DNA from: Anaerolineaceae bacterium UBA5211
GTDB lineage: Bacteria > Chloroflexota > Anaerolineae > Anaerolineales > Anaerolineaceae
Length of the DNA: 64,000 bases
Assembly: GCA_002412595.1 (NCBI GenBank)
Contig: DHVJ01000034.1
Coordinates: forward strand, 1-64,000
Direction: 5' to 3'
Under the pieces are notes generated by a model. It worked only from the letters and a program-made list of their open reading frames with translations. It did not search any database and was not told the origin of the DNA. Position numbers and translations under genes: made by a program. How positions within the stretch are numbered: the first letter of the stretch is position 1; each line of letters begins with the position of its first letter. Of the stretch, positions 54,037 to 61,783 are shown piece by piece.

Positions 54037-54080
54037 ATCTTTACGAAATCTTCACAATTCCAATGGTAATACTTCATATT
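54037..54080 (+). promoter_or_regulatory. 11-bp-phased direct repeats, candidate OmpR-family regulator site
   Basis: ATCTTTACGAA (54037-54047) is followed at once by ATCTTCACAAT (54048-54058), and TACTTCATATT stands two 11-bp steps further (54070-54080). Direct repeats in 11-bp phase are the binding pattern of OmpR/PhoB/PhoP regulators. A TTGACC / TAAAAT pair (54080-54106, 15-bp spacing) overlaps the end. The site is 40-83 nt before the PepSY-like gene that precedes such a regulator. Confidence 0.45.
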
Positions 54081-54119
54081 TGACCTTTATAGTCTAAATA
54101 TAAAATACGAGGTGAAACA

Positions 54120-54953
54120 ATGAATCAAACTTTAAAAACAATATTATATGTCCTGGCAGGAATTCTGATCGCCGCCGCCCTGATCTTTGCCGGATATTTC
54201 ATTACACAACGCCAAAATCTGCCGGTTGGATACAGTTATGGAAATACCGATAACAATGATTCCACCATACCCTATCTCAACCGCGGTTTTGGCGGAATGA
54301 TGGGCCGGTTTGGGAATAACCGCTCAAACAGTAGCTTTGGCATGGGACGCGGTATGATGGGCTACGGCTATTCCAACTCTCCCCGCAATGCCACAGCCGA
54401 CAGCACGCTCAGCGTGGATAGCGCTCGCAGCGCAGTGCAGGATTACCTGGACACGCTGGGCAACGATGATCTGGCAATCGAGGAAGTAATGCTCTTCAAC
54501 CAAAACGCTTATGCCATCGTGGTCGAAAAAAGTACCGGCATGGGCGCCATGGAATTATTGGTTGATCCGGATACGCTTGAAGTTTACCCGGAATACGGCC
54601 CTAACCGCATGTGGAACCTGAAATACGGCATGATGGGCGCCAGCGGCTGTGGGTTTGGTAGCGGCGGAACGTGCGGCAGCGGATTAGCCCAAAACGACGC
54701 GAACGCAACCGTTGAAATGGCTATCAGCATGGACGAAGCTGCTGATTTCGCCAATGAATATTTAGCGGCCAATATCAGCGATGCGACAGTTCATCTACCC
54801 GGCACTGCCTTCTATGGTTACTATACTTTTGACTACATGCAAGACGGTCAAATGACCGGCATGCTGAGCGTGAACGGCAGCAGCGGCCAGGTTTGGCTGC
54901 ATACCTGGCACGGCCAGTTCATCGAGGAATGGGAACTCGAAGAAGCGGAATAA
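54120..54953 (+). CDS. Secreted Met/Gly-rich protein with PepSY-like repeats
   Basis: 277 residues. One N-terminal helix (8-29) anchors it with the rest outside. Residues about 55-90 are Gly/Met/Asn-rich (GFGGMMGRFG, GMGRGMMGYGY), and a further GASGCGFGSGGTCGSG segment adds two Cys; such Met- and Cys-rich stretches often bind copper or other metals. Two PepSY-like units flank it (DSARSAVQDYLDTL... and DEAADFANEYLAAN...YYTFDYMQDGQMTGMLSVNGSSGQVWL). GAGGTGA precedes the ATG. It stands before a two-component system and is probably its target or signal partner. Function is inference. Confidence 0.7.
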   Translation: MNQTLKTILYVLAGILIAAALIFAGYFITQRQNLPVGYSYGNTDNNDSTIPYLNRGFGGMMGRFGNNRSNSSFGMGRGMMGYGYSNSPRNATADSTLSVDSARSAVQDYLDTLGNDDLAIEEVMLFNQNAYAIVVEKSTGMGAMELLVDPDTLEVYPEYGPNRMWNLKYGMMGASGCGFGSGGTCGSGLAQNDANATVEMAISMDEAADFANEYLAANISDATVHLPGTAFYGYYTFDYMQDGQMTGMLSVNGSSGQVWLHTWHGQFIEEWELEEAE

Positions 54954-54978
54954 CCCGCGCAAGAATCGATTTATACTA

Positions 54979-55006
54979 TAGAGGAGGAAGAAATCTTCCT
55001 CCTCTA
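54979..55006 (+). terminator. Strong hairpin between the PepSY-like gene and the response regulator (attenuator-like)
   Basis: TAGAGGAGGAAGA (54979-54991) pairs with TCTTCCTCCTCTA (54994-55006), leaving a tight AAAT-like loop. No T run follows, so it is a weak terminator at best; it may act as a processing or attenuation site. The left arm contains GGAGG. Confidence 0.5.
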
Positions 55007-55024
55007 ATTATTTAGGAAAAGCCC

Positions 55025-55702
55025 ATGGGAAAATCTAAAATTCTGGTCATTGATGACGAACCATCCATCCTGAACATAGTCACAGCTTACCTGCGCGCCG
55101 AAGGATACGAGTACAACACGGCTGAAGACGGCCCAGCCGGCCTGAAAGCCTTTCGGGCATTCAAACCGGACCTCGTATTGCTGGATATCATGCTGCCGGG
55201 TATGGACGGCATAGAAGTACTCAATCAGATCCGGCGCGAATCAGACGTGTATGTGATCATGCTGACAGCCAAATCGGAAGAGGTGGACAAAGTGGTCGGT
55301 CTTTCCGTAGGCGCGGACGACTACCTGACCAAGCCTTTCAGCCCGCGTGAATTGATGGCGCGCATCAAAGCTGCCCTGCGCCGTCTGCAGAAAAATCCGG
55401 CGGAAGGCGAGCGCAAGGTGCTTACCTCCACGCACGTGCGCATCGACGGCGGCAGCCACCGGGTATGGGTGGATGACAACGAAATCGAGCTGACCTCTTT
55501 GGAATTTGACCTGTTAAGTACCCTGGCCGAAAACCACGGCATGGTACTCTCGCGCGAGCAACTGCTCGAAAAAGCCTGGGGCTACGATTACTTTGGTGAT
55601 TTGCGCGTGGTGGATGTGCACATCGGGCATCTGCGCCAAAAAGTCGGCAGCGACTACATTGAAACCGTACGCGGGGCAGGGTATCGCTTTGAAGACCGCT
55701 AA
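55025..55702 (+). CDS. OmpR/PhoB-family response regulator
   Basis: 225 residues, full length. Receiver (1-120): ILVIDDEPS, LVLLDIMLPGMDG (phospho-Asp about 54), MLTAKSE and TKPFSPREL. Winged-helix output (about 130-225): ELTSLEFDLLSTLAENHGMVLSREQLLEKAWGYDY, RVVDVHIGHLRQKVG and ETVRGAGYRFE. It binds direct repeats as a dimer. The kinase gene overlaps its end by 14 nt. A repeat cluster at 54037-54080 is a candidate target. Confidence 0.93.
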   Translation: MGKSKILVIDDEPSILNIVTAYLRAEGYEYNTAEDGPAGLKAFRAFKPDLVLLDIMLPGMDGIEVLNQIRRESDVYVIMLTAKSEEVDKVVGLSVGADDYLTKPFSPRELMARIKAALRRLQKNPAEGERKVLTSTHVRIDGGSHRVWVDDNEIELTSLEFDLLSTLAENHGMVLSREQLLEKAWGYDYFGDLRVVDVHIGHLRQKVGSDYIETVRGAGYRFEDR

Positions 55703-56873
55703 ACCCAATCTGCTGCAAACGCTGCGCAGCCACTGGATCTATAAAATCCTGGCTGCTTTCCTGTTGGTGATCGTGATTGCGGGCACCATTCACGCCCTGG
55801 CTATGAACTTATCCATTGAAGCCGCTTTCGACCGCCACCTGGGCCGCATGAGCGAAAACATGCAGGGCATGATGAGCGGCAGCGGATCCGGTACCGGTAC
55901 AGGCGCCGGCAGCAACAGCAGCACCCGCGGCGTGAACCTGTACACCAGTTTCCGCGCGGCGGTCAACGAAACACTGTGGATTTCGGCCCTGGCAGCTTTC
56001 GTCATTGCCGGTGTGGCCGCTTTGGTTATCAGCCGCCGCATCACCCGGCCCATCCAGAGGCTTACGGATGCCAGCCAGCAGCTCGCCCAAGGTGAATACA
56101 GCCACCGCATTGTCGAAGACGAAATCTCTGAAGATGAGCTCGGTCAACTGGCGCACAGCTTCAACCAGATGGCCGAAAAACTAGAGGGTACGGAAACCAT
56201 GCGGCGCCAGCTGCTGGGGGATATCAGCCACGAACTGCGCACACCCCTGACCGCTATCAAGGGCTCCATGGAAGGGTTGATGGACGGCGTGCTGCCGGCC
56301 GAGCAGAGCACCTACCAGCAAATCTACCGCGAAGCAGACCGTCTGCAGCGCCTAGTGGAAGACTTGCAAGAACTCAACCGCGTGGACGGGCACACCTTCC
56401 CGCTGGAAAAGAAACCGGTGCAGGTAGCGGATTTGGTAAAATCCGCCCTCACTCCGCTGGAAAACACGTTCGCCATGAAAGGCGTCAATCTGGAAAGCCG
56501 TGTCGGGGACAATTTACCGATCATCACAGTGGACAGCGACCGCATCCAGCAAGTCCTGCATAACCTGCTGGGCAACGCGCTGCAATTCACACCGCCTGAC
56601 GGGCAGGTCGTGCTGACTGTCGCGCGCGACGGAAATCAAATCCGGTTTTCCGTGCAGGACAGCGGCATCGGTATTTCTAAAGAACATCTGACCCATATTT
56701 TCGAGCGCTTTTACCGCGCAGATAAATCCCGTTCCCGCAGCAAAGGCGGCGGCAGCGGTATCGGCCTGACCATCGCCAAGTCATTGGTGGAGGCTCACGG
56801 CGGGAAAATTTGGGCTGAGAGCGCCGGTAAAAAACAGGGCAGCACATTTACCTTTACTCTTCCATTGAAATGA
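55689..56873 (+). CDS. Two-component sensor histidine kinase
   Basis: 394 residues from a TTG at 55689 (MKTAKPNLLQTLRSHWIYKIL) that overlaps the regulator gene by 14 nt; a frame open further upstream would lie deep in the regulator gene. TM1 (YKILAAFLLVIVIAGTIHAL), a short outside part of about 60 residues with GMMSGSGSGTGTGAGS, TM2 (WISALAAFVIAGVAALVI), HAMP (ITRPIQRLTDASQQLAQGEY), HisKA (LGDISHELRTPLTAIKGSMEG), N box (HNLLGNALQFTPPDG) and G boxes (DSGIGISKEHLTHIFERFYRAD, GSGIGLTIAKSLVEAHGG). The Met/Gly/Ser outside loop mirrors the Met/Gly-rich stretch of the PepSY-like protein, which suggests a common ligand, maybe a metal. Confidence 0.9.
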   Translation: MKTAKPNLLQTLRSHWIYKILAAFLLVIVIAGTIHALAMNLSIEAAFDRHLGRMSENMQGMMSGSGSGTGTGAGSNSSTRGVNLYTSFRAAVNETLWISALAAFVIAGVAALVISRRITRPIQRLTDASQQLAQGEYSHRIVEDEISEDELGQLAHSFNQMAEKLEGTETMRRQLLGDISHELRTPLTAIKGSMEGLMDGVLPAEQSTYQQIYREADRLQRLVEDLQELNRVDGHTFPLEKKPVQVADLVKSALTPLENTFAMKGVNLESRVGDNLPIITVDSDRIQQVLHNLLGNALQFTPPDGQVVLTVARDGNQIRFSVQDSGIGISKEHLTHIFERFYRADKSRSRSKGGGSGIGLTIAKSLVEAHGGKIWAESAGKKQGSTFTFTLPLK

Positions 56874-56879
56874 TATAAT
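56871..56879 (+). promoter_or_regulatory. Extended -10 promoter for the RRM gene
   Basis: TGATATAAT, a perfect extended -10 (TGnTATAAT), sitting over the kinase stop codon. The -35 is weak, as allowed for this class. Leader of about 85 nt with a hairpin (CCGCCA 56915-56920 / TGGCGG 56933-56938). Confidence 0.55.
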
Positions 56880-56971
56880 GCATATACAGATTTCGATCGA
56901 TAGATGGTTTTAAGCCGCCAAATCCAATGATCTGGCGGTATATCATTTATAAAAAAGATAAGAGGACTCAG

Positions 56972-57346
56972 ATGGAAACAAAATTGTATGTTGGTAACCT
57001 GCCCTTCGACGCAACCGAGGAAGAACTGAAGACGTTATTCTCAGAAGCAGGGGAAGTAAAATCGGTTGTACTGATCAAGGATAAATTTTCCGGTCAGTCA
57101 AAAGGATTTGGTTTTATCGAAATGGAAAACCAGGAAGGCATGCAGAACGCGTTAAAAACGTTTGAGTCCTACTCCTTCAAGGATCGCCCCCTGAAAGTGG
57201 ATATCGCCAAACCCAAGGAAGACAACCGGCGCCCGTTTGATGGCGGCAACCGGCGTGGCGGCGGCGGTGGAAATCGTCGTGGTGGCGGCGGTGGTGGCGG
57301 CGGAAACCGCAGTGGCGGCCATTCCGACTACAACAATCGCTATTAG
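56972..57346 (+). CDS. RRM RNA-binding protein with Gly/Arg-rich tail
   Basis: 124 residues from METKLYVGNLPF; AGAGGA stands before this ATG, and an ATG 45 nt upstream has none. One RRM (3-80): RNP2 is LYVGNL and RNP1 is KGFGFIEM, both with the RNA-stacking aromatics. The tail (about 86-124) is RRPFDGGNRRGGGGGN with RGG-like repeats and ends SDYNNRY. This is the bacterial Rbp type, common in cyanobacteria and Chloroflexota, tied to cold response and RNA chaperoning. It is monocistronic with its own promoter, structured leader and terminator. Confidence 0.92.
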   Translation: METKLYVGNLPFDATEEELKTLFSEAGEVKSVVLIKDKFSGQSKGFGFIEMENQEGMQNALKTFESYSFKDRPLKVDIAKPKEDNRRPFDGGNRRGGGGGNRRGGGGGGGGNRSGGHSDYNNRY

Positions 57347-57360
57347 ACCATAAGATAAAA

Positions 57361-57393
57361 GGCAGCTTTCCCAAATACGAAAGCTGCCTTTTT
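57361..57393. terminator. Bidirectional rho-independent terminator
   Basis: Perfect 10-bp stem GGCAGCTTTC / GAAAGCTGCC (57361-57370, 57379-57388), 8-nt loop, T run on the plus side and A run on the left. It serves the RRM gene and probably the convergent lipoprotein gene ending at 57404. Confidence 0.85.
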
Positions 57394-57403
57394 ATTTATA
57401 TTT

Positions 57404-58219
57404 TTACGAATTGAAAGCCCAGTCGAGCTGGTTCTGGATTTCAAGTGGAAGCTGGTCATAAAAATTAAAATGATATTGGTAGATAATTTCGCCCAACAAC
57501 TCATTATCATCCAGGGCATAAATCCGGTTCGTTTCCTCCAGGATAAAACCGGTATCGAGATCGATTGTAACCATTAACATATCGCGGATAGGCCCTGCCT
57601 GAATCACAGTAATATACAGGTTACCCGCTCGAATGATCGCTTCGGTTGATTCGATAGAATTCTGGTTGGGATCACTGAGCATATTTTCGATACGGTCCAG
57701 CGTTAATTCCAAGAGTTCAGGGCGAGATTGATCCGGTATTTTCACCAGATTCGGCGGATTTTCCACATTGTGTGTTGGCAAACTGGTTTCCAACTTGGAC
57801 AGATCGCTCTCGCAGACCAGAACGTTGTTTTCCAGGATACGCCCATCTTCCCCATAAATGATTTGTATCAATTCAGGACATGGTTGGATCCCATTAAAAC
57901 GGAACCACCATTCCATATTGACCCCATGCAAATCCCCCATTTGGCTGATCATCTTTTTTTGGCCGTGCCACCAACCCTGCTGAGCCTGCCAGCGGTTGTT
58001 GCGCACCTTCTCCATTTCATGCAGCATGACCAGCAGATCATGAGGCTCGTTATAAACCTTTACTGTCGGCTGAGACTCATCGATAGAATCGATCGGGCTA
58101 AAATTCACTTGATTCACATCCTGGAAACTTGACCATAAATTTCCCTGGCACCCCACAATCATTGCAGGTGACACAAATATGCAAACTAGAAAAGCAGCAG
58201 CACTTGGTCGGATTTTCAT
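57404..58219 (-). CDS. Lipoprotein of unknown function
   Basis: 271 residues from MKIRPS (the second of two adjacent ATG, better spaced from AGGAGA). A lipoprotein signal (AAAFLVCIFVSPAMIVGC) gives a lipid-bound Cys about residue 24. The mature part has WWHGQKKMISQMGDLHGVNMEWWFRF (Trp/His/Met-rich) and a later half of beta strands (NLYITVIQAGPIRDMLMVTIDLDTGFILEETNRIY). I do not recognise the family. It diverges from the WD40-GntR-ABC operon, and the palindrome at 58270-58285 lies between, so both sides may share control. Confidence 0.65.
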   Translation of the reverse strand: MKIRPSAAAFLVCIFVSPAMIVGCQGNLWSSFQDVNQVNFSPIDSIDESQPTVKVYNEPHDLLVMLHEMEKVRNNRWQAQQGWWHGQKKMISQMGDLHGVNMEWWFRFNGIQPCPELIQIIYGEDGRILENNVLVCESDLSKLETSLPTHNVENPPNLVKIPDQSRPELLELTLDRIENMLSDPNQNSIESTEAIIRAGNLYITVIQAGPIRDMLMVTIDLDTGFILEETNRIYALDDNELLGEIIYQYHFNFYDQLPLEIQNQLDWAFNS

Positions 58220-58241
58220 CATACTCTCCTTGCTTCAGGTC

Positions 58242-58270
58242 TTGACAATCTCATTTGTTATTACTATAAT
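58242..58270 (+). promoter_or_regulatory. Full-consensus sigma-70 promoter
   Basis: TTGACA (58242-58247), exactly 17 bp, TATAAT (58265-58270). A perfect consensus promoter, rare in natural DNA and generally kept under tight repression. Start of transcription expected near 58277. Confidence 0.85.
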
Positions 58271-58285
58271 ACTAGTTAACTAGTA
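58270..58285. promoter_or_regulatory. Perfect 16-bp palindromic operator
   Basis: TACTAGTTAACTAGTA is identical to its reverse complement. It starts on the last base of the -10 box and covers the expected transcription start, the standard place for a repressor. The likely repressor is the YtrA-type GntR protein encoded at 60594 in the same direction. Confidence 0.75.
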
Positions 58286-58343
58286 CACTGTGTTTAGATA
58301 ATACAAACGAAATAGGCTTTTGTCAAGCAACAAAGAGGTTGAC

Positions 58344-60506
58344 ATGAAAAAACAGAAAAAAGGAACAGCTCCCAAATGGCTGATTGCTCTCGCATTATTA
58401 GCTTTCTCTTTTAGCACGACCGACAGCATTCTGGCCCAGACAGAACCGGAATCCATCCCGTTGGCAGAAATCACTCCGGAAAACATCGGTGATTTAGAAC
58501 TGCTACACTGGTTCGGGCAAGGCGCTTTCAGCGGGCAAATCGCCCAACCAGCCGACGGTCAGACTTTGGCGGCCATAACCACTTCCGGGGTCGCGCTGTT
58601 CAACGGTGAGGACGGCAAACAGGTCGGCTTCATCCCCATCGGTTTGGAGCCAACCGCTTTATCCATTTCCCCGGACGGTTCCACTTTGGCAATCGTAGTT
58701 AACTATCCTACCGGCGACCTGGGTGGTTTTATGGGACTTCCTGTCTATAACCGGCAAATCCAACTCTATTCGCTGCCGGATGGTGAGAAGAAAGGCAAGG
58801 CCATTCAGGATTTGGGGGAGTGCGCTGATTCCAATATTTGGGACATCGCCTTCACACCCGACGGAACACAATTAATCTTTGAAAAGAAGCACGGGGGGGA
58901 TGATGACCGGATATTCTGCCGCATTTCCCTCACAACCGGTAAGCTAACCGGTACGCTTAAGTTGGATCAGCCAACTGGCATGGCCATTTCCCCCAGTGGA
59001 GAAACTGTTGCCGTGATCGCGGAGCAATCCAATAAAGTGGCCATTTATGATAGCAAAAACTTTGAATTGATCCACGATTACGAATTCTCCTTCCCGTCCA
59101 CCAATTGGCCCCAATTGCTATTCTCCCCCAGCGGGCGGGCAGTGGCCGTGCGCACCCTGACGGATGACGATCCAGAATCTTACACGCTGCAGGTATGGGA
59201 TATTGCCAATGGGGAAACCATTTACTCCGGAATTCCCGCACTGGCGTTCGACCAGGAATATGACCAATACGACATGATTACCTGTTTTGAAGTATCACAA
59301 GACTTGCGCACCATTTACCTTGGCACGCAATTCGGGCAGGTAGCCATCCTGGATGTTGGCAGCGGAAAGTTGGAAAAACAGATTGGCACCTTCACCTGGA
59401 CTGCCAACTCACTGACTGGAAATCCGGGCGGGGAAACATCTCATGAGACGTCCGCAATGGTCAAGATCATCCTGTTGAGCTCTGACGAGAAGACATTAAT
59501 CGCTTCTGAAGATCTAACCACCTATGGCCAATCTGGTAGTATCCATATATTTCAAATACCTGCCGGTAAAGAAGTATTCAGTTTTCAAGGGTCCGCGGCC
59601 GGCAGTGAAAGTTTGGGAATCGCTTTTTCGCCGGACAGCAGCCAAATTGCTTTAGCCGGCGCTAAGGATGGGAAAGTGGAAATTTATCATTCCGGAGATG
59701 GCCAGGTTGATATGGAATTAGAAGGGCATACCCAGACGGTTAATCAGGTGGCCTTCTCACCTGACGGCAAAATGATCGCCACTGGTTCAGATGACAACAC
59801 CATTCGCTTGTGGGATGCACAAACCGGCAGGCCAATCAGAACTTTATCCGGACATCAGGGACGAGTGACCCGCATCGCATTCTCACCGGATTCAACCTGG
59901 TTAATCTCTGGCGCAGACGATAACACCATCCGGCGCTGGAATGCGGCGGACGGAAAAACACTCGAGACGCTCAACCTGGGAGATGAAAATTGGCGGGTGG
60001 ATTTTCTGGACATCCTGAATGACAACACTTCGGTCGTTTACCGCATCTCGAAATATCCTTCCCCTTTTATAGGTTTTCTTCAGGAACAAATCCTCTGGAA
60101 TACGCAGAGCGGAGAAAGCAAAACCATTGGCGGTTCAAACACATCCATTACCCAATTTGACAGCGGAAAAGAACTGTTTTCAGGCTATTCCAATTCAGGA
60201 AGGGTTGTCGGGAAACTGCAAGACAATGGCAGCATGGCAATTACCGCCAGCTTCAATTCTCCCTATGGAAATGGAGCGCTGAGTTTGCCGGCCATTGCCC
60301 CCAATCAGCAGTTGGTTGTTTCCGGCAACGGGTTTGGATTGCACGCATGGGACATATCCGGAAAGGAAATCAATTTTCTGGGGTTAGTAGGCACCAATCA
60401 ACCCATACCTTCCTATGGCAATGAATACCTCTTCTCGCCGGATGGAAAATATCTGGCATATACCAGCGGCGGCGTGGCCTACCTGATGGGCATTCCAAGT
60501 AAATAA
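58344..60506 (+). CDS. Secreted WD40-repeat beta-propeller protein
   Basis: 720 residues; AGAGGT at 5 nt supports this ATG over a TTG 24 nt upstream. Signal peptide to about residue 32 (LIALALLAFSFSTTDSILAQ), no further transmembrane helix. The body is beta-propeller blades; the two best are LEGHTQTVNQVAFSPDGKMIATGSDDNTIRLWD and LSGHQGRVTRIAFSPDSTWLISGADDNTIRRWN (about 460-535). Others are degenerate (SISPDGSTLAIV, AISPSGETVAVI, LFSPSGRAVAVR, AFSPDSSQIALAG, LFSPDGKYLAYT), giving perhaps two propellers. It is first of the operon ruled by the consensus promoter and should act as an outside scaffold. Ligand unknown. Confidence 0.85.
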   Translation: MKKQKKGTAPKWLIALALLAFSFSTTDSILAQTEPESIPLAEITPENIGDLELLHWFGQGAFSGQIAQPADGQTLAAITTSGVALFNGEDGKQVGFIPIGLEPTALSISPDGSTLAIVVNYPTGDLGGFMGLPVYNRQIQLYSLPDGEKKGKAIQDLGECADSNIWDIAFTPDGTQLIFEKKHGGDDDRIFCRISLTTGKLTGTLKLDQPTGMAISPSGETVAVIAEQSNKVAIYDSKNFELIHDYEFSFPSTNWPQLLFSPSGRAVAVRTLTDDDPESYTLQVWDIANGETIYSGIPALAFDQEYDQYDMITCFEVSQDLRTIYLGTQFGQVAILDVGSGKLEKQIGTFTWTANSLTGNPGGETSHETSAMVKIILLSSDEKTLIASEDLTTYGQSGSIHIFQIPAGKEVFSFQGSAAGSESLGIAFSPDSSQIALAGAKDGKVEIYHSGDGQVDMELEGHTQTVNQVAFSPDGKMIATGSDDNTIRLWDAQTGRPIRTLSGHQGRVTRIAFSPDSTWLISGADDNTIRRWNAADGKTLETLNLGDENWRVDFLDILNDNTSVVYRISKYPSPFIGFLQEQILWNTQSGESKTIGGSNTSITQFDSGKELFSGYSNSGRVVGKLQDNGSMAITASFNSPYGNGALSLPAIAPNQQLVVSGNGFGLHAWDISGKEINFLGLVGTNQPIPSYGNEYLFSPDGKYLAYTSGGVAYLMGIPSK

Positions 60507-60593
60507 GCTATGGATAAATCCTGCCAATGCAACGATAGATATAATTGGGAATTTAGAAAAATCAACCCAATCGTATAGAAAACGGAAAAGCTT

Positions 60594-60980
60594 ATGGACC
60601 CTATTTTTGACGACAACCAGCCCATTTACCTGCAAATCAAACAGCGTATTTGCGCGTCCATCCTGCGCGGCGATTACCAGCCGGGCGACAAATTACCCGG
60701 GATTGTGGAAATGGCCATGGAATTCAAGGTCAACCACAACACCATCCAAAGGGTCTATATGGAGTTGATGCGCGACAGCATCGCCATCTCGCGGCGCGGT
60801 GAAGGCACCTTTGTCACCCAAGACACCACAATCCTGCAAAAGCTGGAGACCGAGCTGGAAGGCTATCTGCTGGAGAATTTCATCCGGGAAATGCAGCGCC
60901 TGGGCCATCAAGCGGATGAATTGACCGATATTCTCGATCGATATATTCAGTCAAAGCGTCCTTTCAATAAAAAGGAATAA
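60594..60980 (+). CDS. GntR family regulator, YtrA type
   Basis: 128 residues. N-terminal winged helix (PIYLQIKQRICASILRGDYQPGDKLPGIVEMAMEFKVNHNTIQRVYMELMRDSIAISRRGEGTFV), then a short helical tail of about 55 residues rather than an effector domain; that is the YtrA subfamily, whose members usually repress an ABC transporter next to them, as here. The ABC genes follow by 5 nt. The palindrome at 58270-58285 is the best candidate operator. An 87-nt gap separates it from the WD40 gene; a second promoter there is possible but not clear. Confidence 0.9.
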   Translation: MDPIFDDNQPIYLQIKQRICASILRGDYQPGDKLPGIVEMAMEFKVNHNTIQRVYMELMRDSIAISRRGEGTFVTQDTTILQKLETELEGYLLENFIREMQRLGHQADELTDILDRYIQSKRPFNKKE

Positions 60981-60985
60981 ACAGT

Positions 60986-61777
60986 ATGGATAACATCTTT
61001 CACACCGAGCTGAAACGCGCTTTTATCAACAGCCGCTTCATCCTTGTATTCATCCTGGCAGGCATCAGTTTCGCCTACGGTTTCTTCCAGATCAACCCGA
61101 TACAAAGCCAATCGTCAGTGGGCGCATTTACAGCCTGGCAGGAGATTCTTTACACCAGTTATTACGGTTTCTTTGCCGCCATAATGGCCGTACTGCCTTT
61201 CGCCGATTCATTGAGCAAAGATAAGAACGAGCACCTGCTGGATCCGATTCTGGTGCGCACCAGCTACGTGCGCTACCTGCGGGCGAAAACCCTGGCCGTC
61301 GCGTTATCCGGGGCGGCGGCGGTGCTGCTGCCGGCGGGGTTGATGCTGGGGATCTGTTACCTGCTCTATCCAGCCCAGCCGGTGCACATCCCGGGAATCT
61401 ATTTCAATTTCAGCGAAATATATACCCGCTACCTGATCCAACCCGGATTCAACCTCAACCCTTCCGTGGGTGAATATACAGCGCTAAGCCTGCTATTCTG
61501 CGGTTTATTCGGTGCGGCTTATGCCCTGCTGGGCATGGGGGTTTCCTTCCTGACCAGAAACTCCGTTATCGTGATGGGCATTCCTTTTATCTGCTATAGC
61601 TTTGGTTACTACGGCATTCCTACATCACAACACCTGAACTGGATGATATCGACGAGTGCAACGCTTATTCCGGAAGGGAACCTGCTCTCCGCCATTCTGC
61701 AGTTTACTCTGGTCGCTGTATTCTTCCTGGTCGTCCGACGGCGCTTCGGAAAAAAAGAACACCAGGTATTGCAATAA
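60986..61777 (+). CDS. ABC-2-type transporter permease, first subunit
   Basis: 263 residues with about six helices (near 16-36, 60-80, 105-135, 168-195, 200-215, 232-250). The second helix region has YTSYYGFFAAIMAVLPFADSLSKDKNEHLLDPILVRTSYVRYLRAKTLAV, common in multidrug/antibiotic-peptide or lipid ABC exporters of the YtrC/ABC-2 kind. It lies 5 nt after the GntR gene and 6 nt before the second permease. Substrate unknown; YtrA-controlled exporters often respond to cell-wall antibiotics. Confidence 0.8.
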   Translation: MDNIFHTELKRAFINSRFILVFILAGISFAYGFFQINPIQSQSSVGAFTAWQEILYTSYYGFFAAIMAVLPFADSLSKDKNEHLLDPILVRTSYVRYLRAKTLAVALSGAAAVLLPAGLMLGICYLLYPAQPVHIPGIYFNFSEIYTRYLIQPGFNLNPSVGEYTALSLLFCGLFGAAYALLGMGVSFLTRNSVIVMGIPFICYSFGYYGIPTSQHLNWMISTSATLIPEGNLLSAILQFTLVAVFFLVVRRRFGKKEHQVLQ

Positions 61778-61783
61778 GGAAAA

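Noticed and set aside
57232..57345. Simple-sequence GGC repeat as a phase-variable microsatellite
   Set aside because: The repeats code the in-frame Gly/Arg tail normal for this RRM family, and the unit is not a long uniform tract.
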